The notes beneath the pieces are model-generated. The model was not told the origin of the DNA. It did not search any database and was given only the letters and a program-made list of their open reading frames with translations. Both the position numbers and the translations under genes were made by a program. From contig NZ_FNCV01000009.1 of assembly GCF_900100455.1 (NCBI RefSeq), positions 1-64,000 on the forward strand: DNA of 64,000 bases, in the 5' to 3' direction. Origin of the DNA: Roseospirillum parvum (GTDB lineage: Bacteria > Pseudomonadota > Alphaproteobacteria > Rhodospirillales > Rhodospirillaceae). This document shows, piece by piece, positions 1-9,082 of this stretch (the stretch's first letter is position 1; each line of letters starts with the position of its first letter).

Positions 1-2
1 GG

Positions 3-101
3 ATCGCCACCCGCTTCGAAAAGTCGGCACAGAACTTCTTGGCCGCTGTCATGTTGGCTTCAACACGACTCTGGATGCGGGATTATGAGTCCAGAACCTA
101 G
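3..101 (+). CDS. IS5-family transposase, C-terminal fragment (truncated by window edge)
   Basis: Reading from base 3, 32 codons end at TAG (99-101) and give a peptide with IATRFEKSAQNF and a tail ending MRDYESRT. This closely resembles the C-terminal end of IS5-group DDE transposases, in which an IATR(Y/F)(D/E)K segment with the catalytic glutamate region is followed by a short hydrophobic tail. The rest of the gene lies outside the window, so it cannot be said whether the element is intact. The stop codon coincides with the first bases of the palindromic repeat that follows. Confidence 0.65.
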   Translation: MATRFEKSAQNFLAAVMLASTRLWMRDYESRT

Positions 102-238
102 AGCAGATCGCGCCCAATCTGAATCGCTAGGCGATTCAGATTGGGCGCGTGAATCTGCTCTTGATTCAATGATTTAGAGCACGGCCTCGCGTTTATCCGG
201 GGTCGCTTTGTGACCCCGGATAAACGCGACGTGCTCTA
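99..238. repeat. Composite palindromic repeat, copy 1 (two hairpins)
   Basis: Two near-perfect palindromes stand in tandem. The first (101-160) begins GAGCAGATC and ends GATTC/ATCTGCTC-like, with an inner stem around CGCCCAATCTGAATCGC. A linker of about 16 bases (TTGATTCAATGATTT) follows. The second (177-238) has arms GCGTTTATCCGGGGTC and GACCCCGGATAAACGC and ends GCTCTA. The left end TAGAGC contains the transposase stop, and the right end CTA is the reverse complement of the nifK stop TAG. The same two modules recur at 38507-38612 and, inverted, at 47888-48022. Confidence 0.9.
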
Positions 239-1771
239 GCGGGTCAGATCGAAGCTGATGTCGCCGCCCGGGGTGCCGGTGTCGCGGTCCATCTCGTCGA
301 AGATCTTGTCGAGCAGGGTCACCAGCACGCGCAGACCGCCCTGGTAGCCGAAGGTCGGGAAGCGGTGGTGGTGGTGCCGGTCGAAGATCGGGAAGGTCAG
401 GCGGATCAGGGGGATGCCCAGATCCCGCTCGAGGCTCTTGCCGTGGCTGTTGCCGATCAGGAAGTCGGCCGGCTCGGTGGCCAGCAGCGAGTGCAGGTGC
501 CACAGATCCTTGCCCGCCCAGACCTGGGCGCCGGCCCCGAAGGGCGAGCTGTCGAGCAGGGCCTGCATCTGCTTGGCCCACGGCTTGCCGCCGTTGGTCG
601 ACAGGCAGTGCACCGGCTCCACCCCCAGTTCCAGCAGGAACTCGGTCATGCCCAGCACGAAGTCCGGATCGCCGTAGATGGCCATCTTCTTGCCGTGCAG
701 CCACGACTGGCTGTCGGCCATGGCGTCGACCAGACGGCCGCGCTCCAGCTCCAGGGCCGCGGGGATGGGCTTGCCCGAAAGCTCGCTCATCTTCATCAGG
801 AAGCGGTCGGTGCCGGCCACGCCCATCGGGTAGTTGAGGGCGACCGTCTCCTGGCCCTTGGCCTCGCAGTACTTCAGCGTCTCCTTGGAGCAGGCGGCCT
901 GCAGCGACACCGTGGCCTTGGCGTTCAGGGCGGCCTTGGTGTCCTCCAGGGTGGTGCCGCCGGCGTACATCTCGAACTCGCCGTTGGCCGGCGTGTCGAA
1001 GACGTCGGAGACGTCACAGATCAGGGTGTGCGGCACCTCCATCAGGTCCAGCATGCGGACCAGCTCCCGGTTGTTGGCCACCGCGTAGCCGTCGAAGCCG
1101 GGGATGATGTTGATGCTCTCGGTTTCGCTGCGCTCGGCCTCGTCCCAGAAGTTGGAGAGGATGCCCTTGATCATGTTGTCGAAGCCGGTGGTGTGGCTGC
1201 CGACGAAGGCCGGGGTGTGGGCGAACGGCACCGGGAAGTCCTGCGGCACCGAGCCCTTGTCCTTGGCCTGGATGATGAACGAGTTGAGATCGTCGCCGAT
1301 CACCTCGGCCATGCAGGTGGTGCTGATGGCGATCATCTTCGGATCATACAGGGCGTAGGCGTTGGCCAGCCCGTCGACCAGGTTGGCCAGCCCGCCGAAC
1401 ACCGCCGCGTCCTCGGTCATCGAGGAGGAAACGGCCGACGAGGGCTCCTTGAAGTGGCGCGACAGGTGGCTGCGGTAGTAGGCGACGCAGCCCTGCGAGC
1501 CGTGCACGAAGGACAGGGTGCCCTCGAAGCCGGCCGCCGCGAAGACCGCGCCCAGCGGCTGGCAGGCCTTGGCCGGGTTCACCGTCAGCACGGTGCGGGC
1601 CAGGTTCTTTTCCCGATAGTCCCAGGACTTGGTCCAATCGGCGATTTCCTGGACCTTCTCGGCCGAGGGGCGGCACTCGAAGTTGGCCCGCTTGTCGGCG
1701 AACATCTCCTGATATTCGGGTTCGCGGAACAACGTCTTGTGGTCGAGGATTTTTTCAGCGCTCTGTGGCAT
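236..1771 (-). CDS. nifK: Nitrogenase molybdenum-iron protein beta chain
   Basis: NifK pairs with NifD in the alpha2beta2 dinitrogenase and shares the P-cluster that passes electrons to FeMo-co. The 511-residue length is normal for the family. P-cluster cysteine contexts are visible: [24 protein letters not shown] and [13 protein letters not shown], the last followed by the conserved DDLN turn. The C-terminus ends SFDLTR, as in other NifK proteins. It is the third gene of nifHDK, 48 bases after nifD, and should be transcribed from the nifH promoter. Its TAG stop is formed by the outermost bases of the adjacent palindromic repeat, which may also act as the transcript's 3' hairpin. Confidence 0.97.
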   Translation of the reverse strand: MPQSAEKILDHKTLFREPEYQEMFADKRANFECRPSAEKVQEIADWTKSWDYREKNLARTVLTVNPAKACQPLGAVFAAAGFEGTLSFVHGSQGCVAYYRSHLSRHFKEPSSAVSSSMTEDAAVFGGLANLVDGLANAYALYDPKMIAISTTCMAEVIGDDLNSFIIQAKDKGSVPQDFPVPFAHTPAFVGSHTTGFDNMIKGILSNFWDEAERSETESINIIPGFDGYAVANNRELVRMLDLMEVPHTLICDVSDVFDTPANGEFEMYAGGTTLEDTKAALNAKATVSLQAACSKETLKYCEAKGQETVALNYPMGVAGTDRFLMKMSELSGKPIPAALELERGRLVDAMADSQSWLHGKKMAIYGDPDFVLGMTEFLLELGVEPVHCLSTNGGKPWAKQMQALLDSSPFGAGAQVWAGKDLWHLHSLLATEPADFLIGNSHGKSLERDLGIPLIRLTFPIFDRHHHHRFPTFGYQGGLRVLVTLLDKIFDEMDRDTGTPGGDISFDLTR

Positions 1772-1810
1772 GGGAAGAACTCCTAGGTGAAGCCTTTAGA
1801 GGGGGGCGGG

Positions 1811-1833
1811 GGAAGGCGGTCAGGCCGCCTTCC
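1811..1833 (-). other. Hairpin spanning the nifD stop codon
   Basis: GGAAGGCGG (1811-1819) pairs with CCGCCTTCC (1825-1833) around a five-base loop that includes the nifD TGA. It lies between nifD and nifK without a U-run, so an mRNA-stabilising or processing hairpin is more likely than a terminator. Confidence 0.5.
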
Positions 1834-3280
1834 AGGGCGCCGTCATGCGGCTCCACACCGGGTTGTTGATGGCCAGGTCCATGTCGCGGGCGAAGATGGC
1901 GTAGCCGTCGTAGCCGTGATACGGGCCCGAGTAGTCCCACGAGTGCATCTGGCGGAAGGGCACGCCCATCTTCTGGATGGCGTACTTCTCCTTGATGCCC
2001 GAGCCGACCAGGTTGGGGCGCACCTGCTCGATGAACTTCTCCAGCTCGTAGCCGGTGACGTCGTCATAGACCAGGGTGCCCTGCTTGATGTACTCGCCGG
2101 TGCGCTTGTAGTCGTCGTTGTGGGCGAACTCGTAACCGGTGCCGACCACTTCCATGCCCAGGTCCTCGTAGGCGCCGATGACGTGGCGCGGACGCAGGCC
2201 GCCGACGTACAGCATCACCGTCTTGCCTTCCAGGCGCGGCTTGTACTTGGCGTTGATGGCATCGACCATCGGCCGGTACTTGGCGATCACGGCCTCGGCC
2301 TTTTCCTGGATCGCGGCGTCGAAGTGGGCCGCGATCTTGCGCAGGCTGGCCTCGATCTGGCTGGGGCCGAAGAAGTTATATTCCATCCACGGAATATTGT
2401 AGGTCTCTTCCATGTGCCGGCAGATGTAGTTCATCGACCGGTAGCAGTGGATCAGGTTCAGCTTGCCCTTGGGCGCGTTGGCCATTTCCTTCAGGGTGGC
2501 GTCGCCCGACCAGGACGAGATGACCCGCAGGCCCATCTCTTCCAGCAGGATGCGGCTGGCCCAGGCGTCACCGCCGATGTTGTAGTCGCCGATGATGGTG
2601 ACGTCGTAGGGGCCGGGGGTGAAGTCCGAGCCCTCGACCTTGTCCAGCACGTGGTCGCGGATGGCGTCGTTGGCGATGTGGTGGCCCAGCGACTGGGAAA
2701 CCCCGCGGAAACCCTCGCAACGCACCGGGATGACGGCCTTGCCGGTTTCCTGGGTCTTGGCCTTGCCGACCGCCTCGATGTCGTCGCCGATCAGGCCGAT
2801 CGGGCATTCCGACTGCACCGAGATGCCGTTGGCCAGCGGGAACAGCTCGTAGATCTCGTCGATCATGGTGCCCAGCTTCTTGTCACCGCCAAAGACGATG
2901 TCGCGCTCCTGGAAGTCGGAGGTCACCTGCATGGTGACGAAGCTGTCCACGCCGGTGGTGCCGGTGTAGTAGTTGCGGCGCTGGGACCAGGAATAGTGGC
3001 CGCAGCCGACCGGACCATGGCTGATGTGCACCATGTCCTTCACCGGACCCCAGACCACACCCTTCGAGCCGGCATAGGCACAGCCGCGGATGGTCATCAC
3101 GCCGGGGATGGACTTGACGTTGGACTTGACCCCGCAGGAGGGGGCTTCATCGCCCTCGCCCGCCTGGGCGGTGGTCAGGTGGCGACGGCGCTTCTTGGCC
3201 GCCTTTTCAGGGTAGGCCGCCAGCACCTCCTCGATGATCTGGTCGTGGCGGGCCTGGTCGATGGGGGTGTCGAGGCTCAT
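1820..3280 (-). CDS. nifD: Nitrogenase molybdenum-iron protein alpha chain
   Basis: The catalytic alpha subunit of dinitrogenase, which binds FeMo-co. Length is 486 residues, typical. P-cluster cysteines sit in [14 protein letters not shown] and [11 protein letters not shown], with a third in [11 protein letters not shown]. The FeMo-co ligands are visible as the cysteine in [10 protein letters not shown] (about residue 285) and the histidine in [13 protein letters not shown] (about residue 446). The cofactor-pocket segment [12 protein letters not shown], holding the Gln and His that contact the cofactor, is intact. It follows nifH by 84 bases containing a hairpin and precedes nifK in the same operon. 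Nothing suggests an alternative vanadium or iron-only nitrogenase. Confidence 0.98.
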   Translation of the reverse strand: MSLDTPIDQARHDQIIEEVLAAYPEKAAKKRRRHLTTAQAGEGDEAPSCGVKSNVKSIPGVMTIRGCAYAGSKGVVWGPVKDMVHISHGPVGCGHYSWSQRRNYYTGTTGVDSFVTMQVTSDFQERDIVFGGDKKLGTMIDEIYELFPLANGISVQSECPIGLIGDDIEAVGKAKTQETGKAVIPVRCEGFRGVSQSLGHHIANDAIRDHVLDKVEGSDFTPGPYDVTIIGDYNIGGDAWASRILLEEMGLRVISSWSGDATLKEMANAPKGKLNLIHCYRSMNYICRHMEETYNIPWMEYNFFGPSQIEASLRKIAAHFDAAIQEKAEAVIAKYRPMVDAINAKYKPRLEGKTVMLYVGGLRPRHVIGAYEDLGMEVVGTGYEFAHNDDYKRTGEYIKQGTLVYDDVTGYELEKFIEQVRPNLVGSGIKEKYAIQKMGVPFRQMHSWDYSGPYHGYDGYAIFARDMDLAINNPVWSRMTAPWKAA

Positions 3281-3318
3281 GTCAGGGGACTCCCGAACCG
3301 GGGATTGTTGAGGGGGGG

Positions 3319-3351
3319 CGGGAAGGCGGCGGACAGGCTGCCGCCTTCCCG
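3319..3351 (-). other. nifH-nifD intercistronic hairpin
   Basis: CGGGAAGGCGGC (3319-3330) is perfectly complementary to GCCGCCTTCCCG (3340-3351) with a nine-base loop. It lies 14 bases beyond the nifH stop in the nifH-to-nifD direction, with no U-tract. In other diazotrophs such structures protect nifH mRNA so that NifH is made in excess over NifDK. That role is inferred here. Confidence 0.6.
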
Positions 3352-3364
3352 GAAATCGGCGCCC

Positions 3365-4264
<900 letters not shown>

Positions 4265-4428
4265 TTATCCAGGTTTCGGCGCGAAGGGGCCGGCCGGCCC
4301 GTCCCTCTCACATCGAGGGCCCCGCGCATGGGGTGGAACGTGGTTTCATGTCTGGGCTGTCGTGCGCGGTGACGTCTTGTGAGAAAGCTCGTCGTGTCGC
4401 CCGGCATCCCGGCTCGCCGGTCTTTGCA

Positions 4429-4443
4429 GCAAGCCGCGTGCCA
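4429..4443 (-). promoter_or_regulatory. Sigma-54 promoter of nifHDK
   Basis: Read on the minus strand this is TGGCAC-N5-TTGC, an exact match to the -24/-12 consensus recognised by RpoN. Transcription would start near base 4417 and run into nifH. Together with the upstream TGT-N10-ACA boxes it predicts NifA-dependent expression under nitrogen limitation and low oxygen. Confidence 0.92.
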
Positions 4444-4523
4444 ATTGCCCCGAGTGCCGGTGGGGACTCTCTAGTGGTCTGATAGGATTGCGGGAATTGG
4501 CGGCCGTGTCGGTTTCGACGGGC

Positions 4524-4539
4524 TGTTGGAAAGCCGACA
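4524..4539. promoter_or_regulatory. NifA upstream activator sequence 1
   Basis: TGTTGGAAAGCCGACA fits TGT-N10-ACA exactly. It lies about 80 bases upstream of the -24 element of the nifH promoter, within the range where NifA acts through DNA looping. Confidence 0.8.
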
Positions 4540-4554
4540 AAGCGAAGCCAAGGC

Positions 4555-4570
4555 TGTCGCACCCCTGACA
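4555..4570. promoter_or_regulatory. NifA upstream activator sequence 2
   Basis: TGTCGCACCCCTGACA is a second exact TGT-N10-ACA site. It is 31 bases (about three helical turns) from the first site, so two NifA dimers could sit on the same face of the DNA. Confidence 0.75.
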
Positions 4571-4654
4571 CCGCCAAGGCCCCGGGAGCCCACCGGAGGA
4601 CGGAAAACCGAGCCCTCTGTCCGATTGCACGGAATTTGCTTACCCTTGCGCACC

Positions 4655-5497
4655 ATGGCAGCCCCGTCCGATCCCACCACCCCCACCGCCCCCATCGGCC
4701 ATTCCACCAACCTGCTCGGCATCCCCACCGAGTTGTTGGCCTCGCTGGCCTTCAACGACCATCCCATCGGTCTGTCGCTGGCCGGGGTGCGCGAGATGCA
4801 TCCGCGCCTGTTCGAGATGCTGGGTCTGGCCGAAACCCTGCCCGAGGCCGGCGAGGCCTTTCACGCCTACATGATGGCGGTGTTCGGCATCGACCCCGAG
4901 CAGCGCGAGCGCAAGATCGGTCGCCGCGAGGACGGGGCGCGCCGCTACCGGTCGTCCTACCTGCGGCTGTTGCGTGGCTGGGGATATGATTCCAACGGCC
5001 CGGAAGGGGCGGTCATCAAGGGCTGGGCGGAAAGCCGCTTCGGTCTCTTCCCGACCTACCACAAGGCGCCGATCCGCCGGCTGTCCGGCCAGCCCTGGAT
5101 CGGCTATGTCGAGGAGAAGATGTCCTCGCGCTTTCACAACAACGCCATCCAGAGCCAGCTCGATCTGGTCTATGAATTCTGCCAATGGGCCCTCAGGCGC
5201 TTTGTCCTGAAGGGGCGGCGGCATCTGGAGCTGTACCGGGCGGTCAACGACTTCGCCGAGCATCAGGTGCTGGATCGGCCGTCCAAGCGTCAGGCGGTGG
5301 TGCGCATGAACAGCGTCGTCTCGTTCAGCACCGAGCGCGAGACCGCCGATTGCTTCGGCGATACCATCATGACGGCGCAGGTGCCGGCGGTGAAGGTGCT
5401 GTTCTTTTCCGGCCTGCTGCCCAGCCACCCCCTGAAGGCGGAAAGCGAGGTGCTGGTCATCGGTGGCACCTACCGGGTGGAGACCAGCTATCTTTAA
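4655..5497 (+). CDS. draT: NAD+-dinitrogen-reductase ADP-D-ribosyltransferase
   Basis: DraT transfers ADP-ribose from NAD+ to the conserved arginine of NifH and so inactivates nitrogenase when ammonium appears or energy falls. The ATG at 4655 gives 280 residues, near the usual DraT length of about 275. The frame stays open upstream to 4526, but that extension is unlike the family. Recognisable segments include FNDHPIGLSLAGVREMHP, SSYLRLLRGWGYDSNGPEGAV, AESRFGLFPTYH and the C-terminal LVIGGTYRVE. It is divergent from nifH and is followed by draG and draB in the same direction. Confidence 0.93.
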   Translation: MAAPSDPTTPTAPIGHSTNLLGIPTELLASLAFNDHPIGLSLAGVREMHPRLFEMLGLAETLPEAGEAFHAYMMAVFGIDPEQRERKIGRREDGARRYRSSYLRLLRGWGYDSNGPEGAVIKGWAESRFGLFPTYHKAPIRRLSGQPWIGYVEEKMSSRFHNNAIQSQLDLVYEFCQWALRRFVLKGRRHLELYRAVNDFAEHQVLDRPSKRQAVVRMNSVVSFSTERETADCFGDTIMTAQVPAVKVLFFSGLLPSHPLKAESEVLVIGGTYRVETSYL

Positions 5498-5562
5498 GCC
5501 CCCAGCCTGAAATCCCGACTGCCTGAAACCCCGACGGCCTGAAGCAATGGAGACATGCCGCC

Positions 5563-6462
5563 TTGACCCTGACCTGTGACCGCACCCTGTTCCATGACCG
5601 GGCGCTGGGCGCCTTCCTTGGCTTGGCGGTGGGCGACGCCCTGGGCGCCACGGTCGAGTTCATGACCCGCCGCGAGATCGAACAGCGCCACGGCATCCAC
5701 CAGAAAATGACCGGCGGCGGCTGGCTGAACCTCAAGCCCGGCCAGGTGACCGACGACACCGAGATGGCGCTGGCCCTGGGCCGCGCCCTGGTCGACCACG
5801 TCGGCGACTGGCGGGCCGAGCACATCTGCGACGCCTTCGCCGGCTGGCTGAAAAGCGTGCCGGTGGATGTGGGGCACACCACCCGGCGCGGCATCCGGCG
5901 CTACATCCTGGAAGGCTCGGTGGCCGGCCCGATGAACGAGGGCGACGCCGGCAACGGCGCCCTGATGCGCAACCTGCCGGTGGCCATCGCCCTGGCCGGC
6001 GATGCCGAGGCCCGTCACCACTGGTCGGTGGTGCAGGGGCACGTCACCCACCACCACCCGCTGTCCGACGCCGCCACGGTGGTCTTCGCCGACATGGTCG
6101 CCGACCTTCTGACCGGCGGCGGCATGGCCGATGTCAGGCGCCACGCCAGCGCCCTGGTGGCCCAGCACAAGACCTTCCGCTTCGAGCCCTACCGGGGCCA
6201 CTCCAGCGCCTATGTGGTTGATACCGTTCAGACCGTGCTGGCCTTCTATTTTCGCTCAGACAATTTTCGCACTTGTGTTACGGATACGGTGAATCAGGGC
6301 GGGGATGCCGATACCACCGGCGCGCTGGCCGGCATGCTGGCCGGGGCGACCTGGGGGGCGGCGGCCATTCCCCGGGCCTGGCTCGGCAAACTGGACAAGG
6401 CGGTGGCGGCCGAGGTCCGCGGCCAGGTGGATGCCCTGGTCGAGTTGGCGTTCTCCGCCTGA
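5563..6462 (+). CDS. draG: ADP-ribosyl-[dinitrogen reductase] hydrolase
   Basis: DraG removes ADP-ribose from NifH and restores nitrogenase activity. The 299-residue protein contains the dinuclear-metal motifs of the ADP-ribosylglycohydrolase family: DALGATVEFMT, VTDDTEMALALGRAL, NEGDAGNGALMRNLP and QGGDADTTGALAGMLAGA. The start is TTG at 5563; the two nearby ATGs (5547, 5555) run into stops within a few codons, so a non-ATG start seems genuine. Weak initiation may keep DraG low. It lies 65 bases after draT. Confidence 0.95.
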   Translation: MTLTCDRTLFHDRALGAFLGLAVGDALGATVEFMTRREIEQRHGIHQKMTGGGWLNLKPGQVTDDTEMALALGRALVDHVGDWRAEHICDAFAGWLKSVPVDVGHTTRRGIRRYILEGSVAGPMNEGDAGNGALMRNLPVAIALAGDAEARHHWSVVQGHVTHHHPLSDAATVVFADMVADLLTGGGMADVRRHASALVAQHKTFRFEPYRGHSSAYVVDTVQTVLAFYFRSDNFRTCVTDTVNQGGDADTTGALAGMLAGATWGAAAIPRAWLGKLDKAVAAEVRGQVDALVELAFSA

Positions 6463-6538
6463 CCCGACTTCACCGGGGGGCGGTGAGCCCGAAAGGTCGC
6501 GCCGCGCACAGCGAACAGGGGCGGGAACCGACACTTTC

Positions 6539-7009
6539 ATGGCGCATGTGATTTTTCACGAACGACCCGGATGCCACAACAACACCCGGCAGAAGGTGAT
6601 GCTGGCCGAGGCCGGCCACACCGTGGAGGCCCACGACCTGCTGGCCGAGTGCTGGAGTCCGGAAATCCTGGCCCCGTTCCTTGAGACCCTGCCGGTGGCC
6701 CGTTGGTTCAACCCGGCGGCGACCCGGGTCAAGTCGGGCGAGGTCGATCCAGCCAGCTTCAGCGATACCCCGGCCGACCGGGCCCGCGCCCTGGCCGCCC
6801 TGTGCGCCGACCCGCTGCTGATCCGCCGCCCGCTGATGGAGGCGGGCGGAGAGTTCCGCTGCGGTTTCGACCTGCGTGAGGTGGATGCCTGGATCGGCCT
6901 GGAAAAGGGCTGCGACCTCAAGGGCGATGTGCAGACCTGTCCCTACATGGATGTGGTCGAGGGCTGTCAGGACCGCTTCCAGGATTCCCAGGCCCGCTGC
7001 GGTGCCTAA
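6539..7009 (+). CDS. draB: Nitrogenase-associated ArsC/Spx-like protein
   Basis: A 156-residue protein with a thioredoxin-fold ArsC-type start, VIFHERPGCHNNTRQKVML, in which the cysteine and the following basic residues match the ArsC/Spx pattern. Then come the RPLMEAGGEFRCGFD segment and a Cys-containing tail (KGDVQTCPYMD). Proteins of this type are annotated as nitrogenase-associated (NifO/DraB-like) and follow draG in Rhodospirillum. Its biochemical role is not established. The ATG at 6539 is supported by family length; the upstream open frame (from 6305) overlaps draG. The stop TAA begins the next palindromic repeat. Confidence 0.8.
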   Translation: MAHVIFHERPGCHNNTRQKVMLAEAGHTVEAHDLLAECWSPEILAPFLETLPVARWFNPAATRVKSGEVDPASFSDTPADRARALAALCADPLLIRRPLMEAGGEFRCGFDLREVDAWIGLEKGCDLKGDVQTCPYMDVVEGCQDRFQDSQARCGA

Positions 7010-7066
7010 AGCAGACCGTGCGAAATGTGAATCGCGGAGCGCTTCAAATTTCGCACGCTCTGCTCT
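7007..7066. repeat. Palindromic repeat, copy 2 (single hairpin)
   Basis: One palindrome with ends AAAGCAGACCGTGCGAAAT and ATTTCGCACGCTCTGCTCT and a variable centre. It is the GAGCAGATC-type module with core GTGCGAAAT instead of CGCCCAAT. TAAAGC at its left end contains the draB stop TAA. Related copies with the same core lie at 15859-15918 and 47965-48022. Confidence 0.85.
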
Positions 7067-7223
7067 CGGCTCCAGGGAAGCCTCCCGGCGCCCGGTGGAC
7101 AGACGTTTTCAAGCCGCGCCAAGGGGGCTAGACTCTGTCGATGGTGGATCGCCGTGGGTGTCCGCGTTGGATTCACGGGTGGATTTCACGAAAAATTTCA
7201 TAAAATGCGAGGCATTCCGGTCG

Positions 7224-8291
7224 GTGCACGAGCAGGATCAGACGGTAGCAGGAGGCACGCTCGAGTCGCCGGAGACGGCGGCCGACAATGTCTATGCGGC
7301 CATCGACCTGGGCACCAACAACTGCCGCATGCTGATCGCCCGGCCGCAGCGCGGCGGTGGCGAGCGCGGCTTTTCCCAGCCCGAGCAGTTCCGGGTGGTC
7401 GACAGCTATTCGCGCATCACCCGCCTGGGCGAGGGGCTGGCCGGCAGTGGGTTGCTCAGCCGCTCGGCCATGGACCGCACGGTGGAGGCGCTGAAGCGGT
7501 GCGTCGACAAGATGCAGCGGCGCGGCGTCACCCATGCCCGCAACGTCGCCACCGAGGCCTGCCGGCGGGCCGCCAACTGCGACCATTTCCTGGAGCGGGT
7601 GCGCGCCGAGGTCGGGCTGGAGCTGGAAATCATCAGCGCCGACGAGGAAGCCCGTCTGGCCCTGGCCGGCTGTTCGGCCCTGCTCGAGGAGGACCGTCCG
7701 CGGGCCCTGGTCTTCGACATCGGCGGCGGTAGCACCGAGCTTTTGTGGGTGCGCCTGTGCGACAAGGGCATCGATCAGGTGGAGGGCTTCGCCAGCCTGC
7801 CCTTGGGCGTGGTCACGGTCAGCGAGGATTGCGGCGGCGGCGACCTGACCCGGCGCCTGTACGAGGCGGTGGCCGAGCATGTGGCCAACCTGCTGGGGCC
7901 CTTCGAGGCGGCGCACGACATCGGCGCGGCGATCGCCAGGGGCGAGGTGCAGATGCTGGGCACCTCGGGCACGGTGACCACGCTGGGCGGCATCGCCCTT
8001 GATTTGCCGCGCTACAACCGCTTCAAGGTGGACGGCCTGAGACTGGATTTCAAAACCGTGTTCGAGATCAGCCACAAACTCTCCCTGATGAGTCACGCCT
8101 CGCGCGCCGCCATCCCCTGCATTGGTCGCCAGCGGGCCGATCTGGTGCTGGCCGGCTGCGCCATCCTGGAGGCCATCTGCACGGTGTGGCCGGTGGGCAG
8201 CCTGCGCATCGCCGACCGCGGGGTGCGCGAGGGGCTGCTGCTCGAGCTGATGGACCGCGACCGCAGCCGGGCCGAAGGGGAGACCGCCTGA
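7224..8291 (+). CDS. Ppx/GppA-family phosphatase
   Basis: A 355-residue member of the actin-like-fold exopolyphosphatase/guanosine pentaphosphatase family. Visible motifs are the phosphate-1 loop AAIDLGTNNCRMLIA, the phosphate-2 loop VFDIGGGSTELLWV and the adenosine-site LGTSGTVTTLGG. The short form without the C-terminal HD-like domain is common in alphaproteobacteria next to rlmE. The likely substrate is polyphosphate or pppGpp; sequence alone does not decide. GTG 7224 is preceded by GCGAGG; GTG 7179 is an alternative. Its TGA overlaps the rlmE ATG (ATGA), implying translational coupling. Confidence 0.88.
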   Translation: MHEQDQTVAGGTLESPETAADNVYAAIDLGTNNCRMLIARPQRGGGERGFSQPEQFRVVDSYSRITRLGEGLAGSGLLSRSAMDRTVEALKRCVDKMQRRGVTHARNVATEACRRAANCDHFLERVRAEVGLELEIISADEEARLALAGCSALLEEDRPRALVFDIGGGSTELLWVRLCDKGIDQVEGFASLPLGVVTVSEDCGGGDLTRRLYEAVAEHVANLLGPFEAAHDIGAAIARGEVQMLGTSGTVTTLGGIALDLPRYNRFKVDGLRLDFKTVFEISHKLSLMSHASRAAIPCIGRQRADLVLAGCAILEAICTVWPVGSLRIADRGVREGLLLELMDRDRSRAEGETA

Positions 8292-9022
8292 TGGCCCGGG
8301 GTTCCCGTTCCTCCGCCGGCCCGACCGGGCGCGGTCCCGGCGACCGTGGCCTGACCCAGCGCGTCAAGACGGCGCGCGGCCGCAAGCCCAGCTCGACCCG
8401 CTGGCTGCAACGCCAACTCAACGACCCCTACGTCAAGGCCGCCAAGGCCGACGGCTGGCGCTCGCGGGCCGCCTACAAGCTGCTCGAACTGGACGAGCGC
8501 TACCAGTTCCTGCGCCCCGGCCTGCGCATCGTCGATCTGGGCGCGGCGCCCGGCGGCTGGACCCAGGTGGCGGTCGCCAAAACCGGCGCCACCGAGGGCA
8601 AGGGGCGGGTGGTCGGCCTCGACATCCTGGAATGGGAAGGGGTGCCCGGCGCCACCTGCCTGACCATGGACTTCCTCGACCCCGAGGCTCCGGCGGCCCT
8701 CAAGGCGGCGCTCGACGGCCCGGCCGATCTGGTGCTCTCGGACATGGCGGCGCCAACCACCGGCCACGCCCAGACCGATCACCTGCGCATCATGGCCATG
8801 CTGGAGGTGGCCTGGGACTTCGCCGAGGAGGTGCTGGACGAGGGCGGCGCCTTTGTCGGCAAGGTTTTCCAGGGCGGCACCGAAACCGCCCTGCTGGAGC
8901 GCATGAAGCGGGCCTGCCGGGTGGTCCGCCACGCCAAGCCGCCGGCCAGCCGCAAGGACTCGGCCGAGATCTACGTCATCGCCCAGGGTTTCCGGCGTCG
9001 CGACGACCGGGAAGGGTCATGA
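8291..9022 (+). CDS. rlmE: 23S rRNA (uridine-2'-O) methyltransferase
   Basis: RlmE (FtsJ/RrmJ) methylates U2552 in the peptidyl-transferase A loop of 23S rRNA, using S-adenosylmethionine. The 243-residue protein has SRAAYKLLELDERY with the catalytic lysine, the SAM-binding LRIVDLGAAPGGWTQVA, the catalytic Asp in LVLSDMAAPTTGH and the second catalytic lysine in GGAFVGKVFQGG. The basic N-terminal tail (RTARGRKPSSTRWL-like) is usual in alphaproteobacteria. It is translationally coupled to the upstream phosphatase gene. Confidence 0.95.
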   Translation: MARGSRSSAGPTGRGPGDRGLTQRVKTARGRKPSSTRWLQRQLNDPYVKAAKADGWRSRAAYKLLELDERYQFLRPGLRIVDLGAAPGGWTQVAVAKTGATEGKGRVVGLDILEWEGVPGATCLTMDFLDPEAPAALKAALDGPADLVLSDMAAPTTGHAQTDHLRIMAMLEVAWDFAEEVLDEGGAFVGKVFQGGTETALLERMKRACRVVRHAKPPASRKDSAEIYVIAQGFRRRDDREGS

Positions 9023-9082
9023 GGGGGCCGGGACGGTCCGGTGTGGAATGGGGTCTTTGATCAAGCACAGGGGGAGCGGGCC

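Noticed and set aside
174-704. Open frame antisense or offset to the 3' end of nifK
   Set aside because: It overlaps nifK in another frame, and its composition is Arg/Pro-rich without motifs.
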